Below, piece by piece: positions 31,292 to 33,128 of a DNA stretch of 33,128 bases. The notes under the pieces are model-generated. The model was not told the origin of the DNA and did not search any database. It saw nothing but the letters and a program-made list of their open reading frames with translations. The translations under genes and the position numbers were made by a program. Within the stretch, counting starts at the first letter, position 1. Each line of letters starts with the position of its first letter. The stretch is taken from positions 1 through 33,128 of the forward strand of contig CANOVJ010000050.1 of NCBI GenBank assembly GCA_947570615.1, given 5' to 3'. The DNA is from an uncultured Lachnospiraceae bacterium (GTDB lineage Bacteria; Bacillota; Clostridia; Lachnospirales; Lachnospiraceae).

Positions 31292-33106
31292 ATGGCGAAT
31301 CAGAAGCTGGAGGTGTTACTGAATCTTGCGCTTGAGATAGAGGAGGCGGAGCGGGTTAAATCCGGTCTGCTGGGAGTGGGATTTTCGAAGGAGGCCGGTA
31401 CGTGGGAGCTGATCGTAAAGTATAACGGGGATATAAAGAGGCTGCAGAGTAATGTGATCCAGGTGGAGGAGCTGATCGCCGGGTATGCCATTGTGACGAT
31501 CCCGGAGAGCCTGATCGATACCTTTACCCAGCTGGATGAGGTGGAATATGTTGAAAAGCCCAAGAGGCTCTATTTTTCCACGCTGGAGGGAAAACAGGCC
31601 TCCTGTGTCTGGCCGGTTACACAGGCAGACCCGTATCTGACAGGAAGCGGGGTGCTGATTGCGGTGATCGATTCCGGGATTGATTTTGAGAGCCCGGAGT
31701 TTAGGGATGAGCAGGGAAACACCCGGATCCGCTTTTTATGGGATCAGACCCTGGACGCCGGTCAGGTGAACGCACAGCTTCCGGAGGAGAATGAGGAATT
31801 CCGGGAAAAGGCCGCGCCTCCTGAGGGATTCCAAACTGGCGTGGAGTTTTCCGAATACCGTATCGATGCGGCGCTGAAAAGCCGCTTCCCCGGAAGGATT
31901 GTGCCCAGTGTGGACACTTCCGGGCATGGGACTGCGGTGGCCGCCATCGCGGCGGCAGGCGGACGTCTCCTTGACGGGCAGTATCAGGGCGTCGCCCCTG
32001 AGAGTGAGCTTCTCGTGGTGAAAATGGGGACGCCCAGACCGGATTCCTTTCCCAGAACCACGGAGCTGATGCGGGCCGTCACCTATGCGGTCAGGAAGGC
32101 GGTGGAGCTGGGAATGCCCCTGGCCGTCAACTTAAGCTTCGGAAATACCTACGGTTCCCACGACGGGACTTCCCTGGTGGAGCGCTTTCTGGACAATATC
32201 TCGGAAATCGGGCGAACCGTCGTCTGTGTGGGGAGCGGCAACGAGGGAGCGGCGGGCGGCCATGTGTCCGGCAGCTTCGGGATGCAGGGGCAGACCTCCG
32301 ACAAAAGGCAGATTGAGCTCAGCATCGGAAATTATCAGACGACTCTTAGTATCCAGCTCTGGAAGGAGTACGCAGATGTTTTTCTCACGGAGCTGGTTTC
32401 GCCTGGCGGAGCACGGGAGCAGATCGATCTTTCCAGGGAGGGCGGAAGACGGGTCATTATGGAAAACACGGAGGTCCTGATTTATGTGGGGGAGCCCTCC
32501 CCCTATTCGGTGAATCAGGAGATCTACTTTGACCTGCTTCCTGTGGGGAGATATGTGGATCCGGGAATCTGGACGATTGTACTCAGTCCGGTCAGAACGG
32601 TGACGGGGAACTATGATTTTTATCTGCCGGGAAATACGGTCTTAAACGCAGGAACCCGGTTTTTCACCCCGTCTCCGGAAAAAACTCTGACCATTCCCTC
32701 CACCGCCTCCGGTGTCATCACGGTGGGAGCTTACGACGCGGAATATGAATCCTACGCGGATTTTTCGGGACGGGGATATCCTCTGGTGAGTATCCCCGGA
32801 GGGAGAACACTCCAGATGGTCGTAAAGCCCGATCTGGTAGCTCCGGGAGTGAATATCCGGACGATCGGCCCGGGCAATACTTTTGTACAGGTTTCAGGAA
32901 CTTCCTTTGCGACGCCCTTCGTGACGGGGAGCGCGGCGCTTATGATGGAGTGGGGGATTGTACGGGGGAATGACGTGTTTTTGTACGGAGAGAAGGTGAA
33001 AGCCTATTTAAGGCGGGGGGCAAGGGCGGTAAGGGGGGAGAAGGTGTATCCGAATGAGAGGGTGGGGTATGGGGCGCTGTGTGTGAGGGAGAGTATACCT
33101 ATATAA
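31292..33106 (+). CDS. Csp-like subtilisin-family (S8) serine protease
   Basis: A 604-residue subtilase resembling the clostridial Csp proteases. Residues 1 to about 95 look like a prodomain. The catalytic triad is complete: Asp127 (AVIDSGID), His212 (SGHGTAVAAIA) and Ser538 (SGTSFATP), with the oxyanion Asn317 in GSGNEG. The long stretch between Asn317 and Ser538 (about 330-465) is beta-rich and matches the jelly-roll insertion of Csp proteins. No signal peptide is visible at the N-terminus, as in Csp proteases deposited in spores. ATG 31292 is chosen because GGAAGGGG lies 7 bases upstream; ATG 31271 lacks a site. In Clostridium the Csp relatives activate the germination hydrolase SleC; a similar role here is possible but no sleC or spore gene is adjacent. 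Confidence 0.88.
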   Translation: MANQKLEVLLNLALEIEEAERVKSGLLGVGFSKEAGTWELIVKYNGDIKRLQSNVIQVEELIAGYAIVTIPESLIDTFTQLDEVEYVEKPKRLYFSTLEGKQASCVWPVTQADPYLTGSGVLIAVIDSGIDFESPEFRDEQGNTRIRFLWDQTLDAGQVNAQLPEENEEFREKAAPPEGFQTGVEFSEYRIDAALKSRFPGRIVPSVDTSGHGTAVAAIAAAGGRLLDGQYQGVAPESELLVVKMGTPRPDSFPRTTELMRAVTYAVRKAVELGMPLAVNLSFGNTYGSHDGTSLVERFLDNISEIGRTVVCVGSGNEGAAGGHVSGSFGMQGQTSDKRQIELSIGNYQTTLSIQLWKEYADVFLTELVSPGGAREQIDLSREGGRRVIMENTEVLIYVGEPSPYSVNQEIYFDLLPVGRYVDPGIWTIVLSPVRTVTGNYDFYLPGNTVLNAGTRFFTPSPEKTLTIPSTASGVITVGAYDAEYESYADFSGRGYPLVSIPGGRTLQMVVKPDLVAPGVNIRTIGPGNTFVQVSGTSFATPFVTGSAALMMEWGIVRGNDVFLYGEKVKAYLRRGARAVRGEKVYPNERVGYGALCVRESIPI

Positions 33107-33128
33107 TTGCTAAATTTAGAAAAATTCA

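Noticed and set aside
1-33128. CRISPR array, tRNA/rRNA gene, insertion sequence or prophage
   Set aside because: No regularly spaced repeats, cloverleaf-like sequence, transposase, integrase or phage genes were seen in any frame.

Overview
The window looks like chromosomal DNA from a Gram-positive member of the Clostridia, most probably a Lachnospiraceae-type organism. This is inferred from gene content and style, not from a marker gene. The clues are strong AGGAGG-type ribosome binding sites, purine-rich GC-rich coding strands, a type VIIb-like secretion locus with an EssC ATPase and WXG100 proteins, a MetNIQ importer with a lipoprotein binding subunit, type III pantothenate kinase, and a Csp-like subtilase. 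No rRNA, tRNA, insertion sequence or CRISPR array was seen.

Region 1 (1-9411, + strand) is a type VII-like secretion locus. A leader with a candidate promoter and overlapping dyad precedes essC (FHA domains, two membrane segments, three FtsK/SpoIIIE-type ATPase domains). A YukD/EsaB-like ubiquitin-fold protein, five consecutive WXG100-family proteins, a single-pass membrane protein of unknown function and an Mbeg1-like alpha/beta hydrolase follow. EssB, EsaA and EssA are not seen, so the machine is either reduced or completed elsewhere.

Region 2 (9494-18690, + strand) holds several accessory units. The first is an FMN-dependent oxidoreductase homologue with a response regulator carrying an HD-GYP domain, bounded by a good promoter and a terminator. 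Next come a hexapeptide-repeat acetyltransferase and the metNIQ methionine importer, whose MetN lacks the usual C-terminal regulatory domain. Last is an ABC half-exporter with an AraC-type regulator that has a very long uncharacterised C-terminal part.

Region 3 (18743-21731, - strand) is a coenzyme A module: an ECF-type substrate-binding membrane protein (probably for pantothenate), coaX and coaBC, transcribed from a clear promoter. Uptake, phosphorylation and conversion to 4'-phosphopantetheine would be carried out by one operon.

Region 4 (21732-31159, + strand) is a chemosensory operon: PAS histidine kinase, response regulator with a degenerate HD-GYP domain, CheR, CheB, a CheY-like receiver, CheA, CheW and a methyl-accepting protein with almost no extracellular sensor. 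It ends in a strong terminator. Region 5 (31292-33106) is a Csp-like subtilisin-family protease with an intact catalytic triad.

The most unusual non-coding signal is a family of structured repeats. Each starts with AACATAAGG and folds so that AACA faces TGTT, around a variable but self-complementary inner stem. Copies sit behind the terminators of two unrelated operons (metNIQ, and the chemosensory operon, where two are in tandem).
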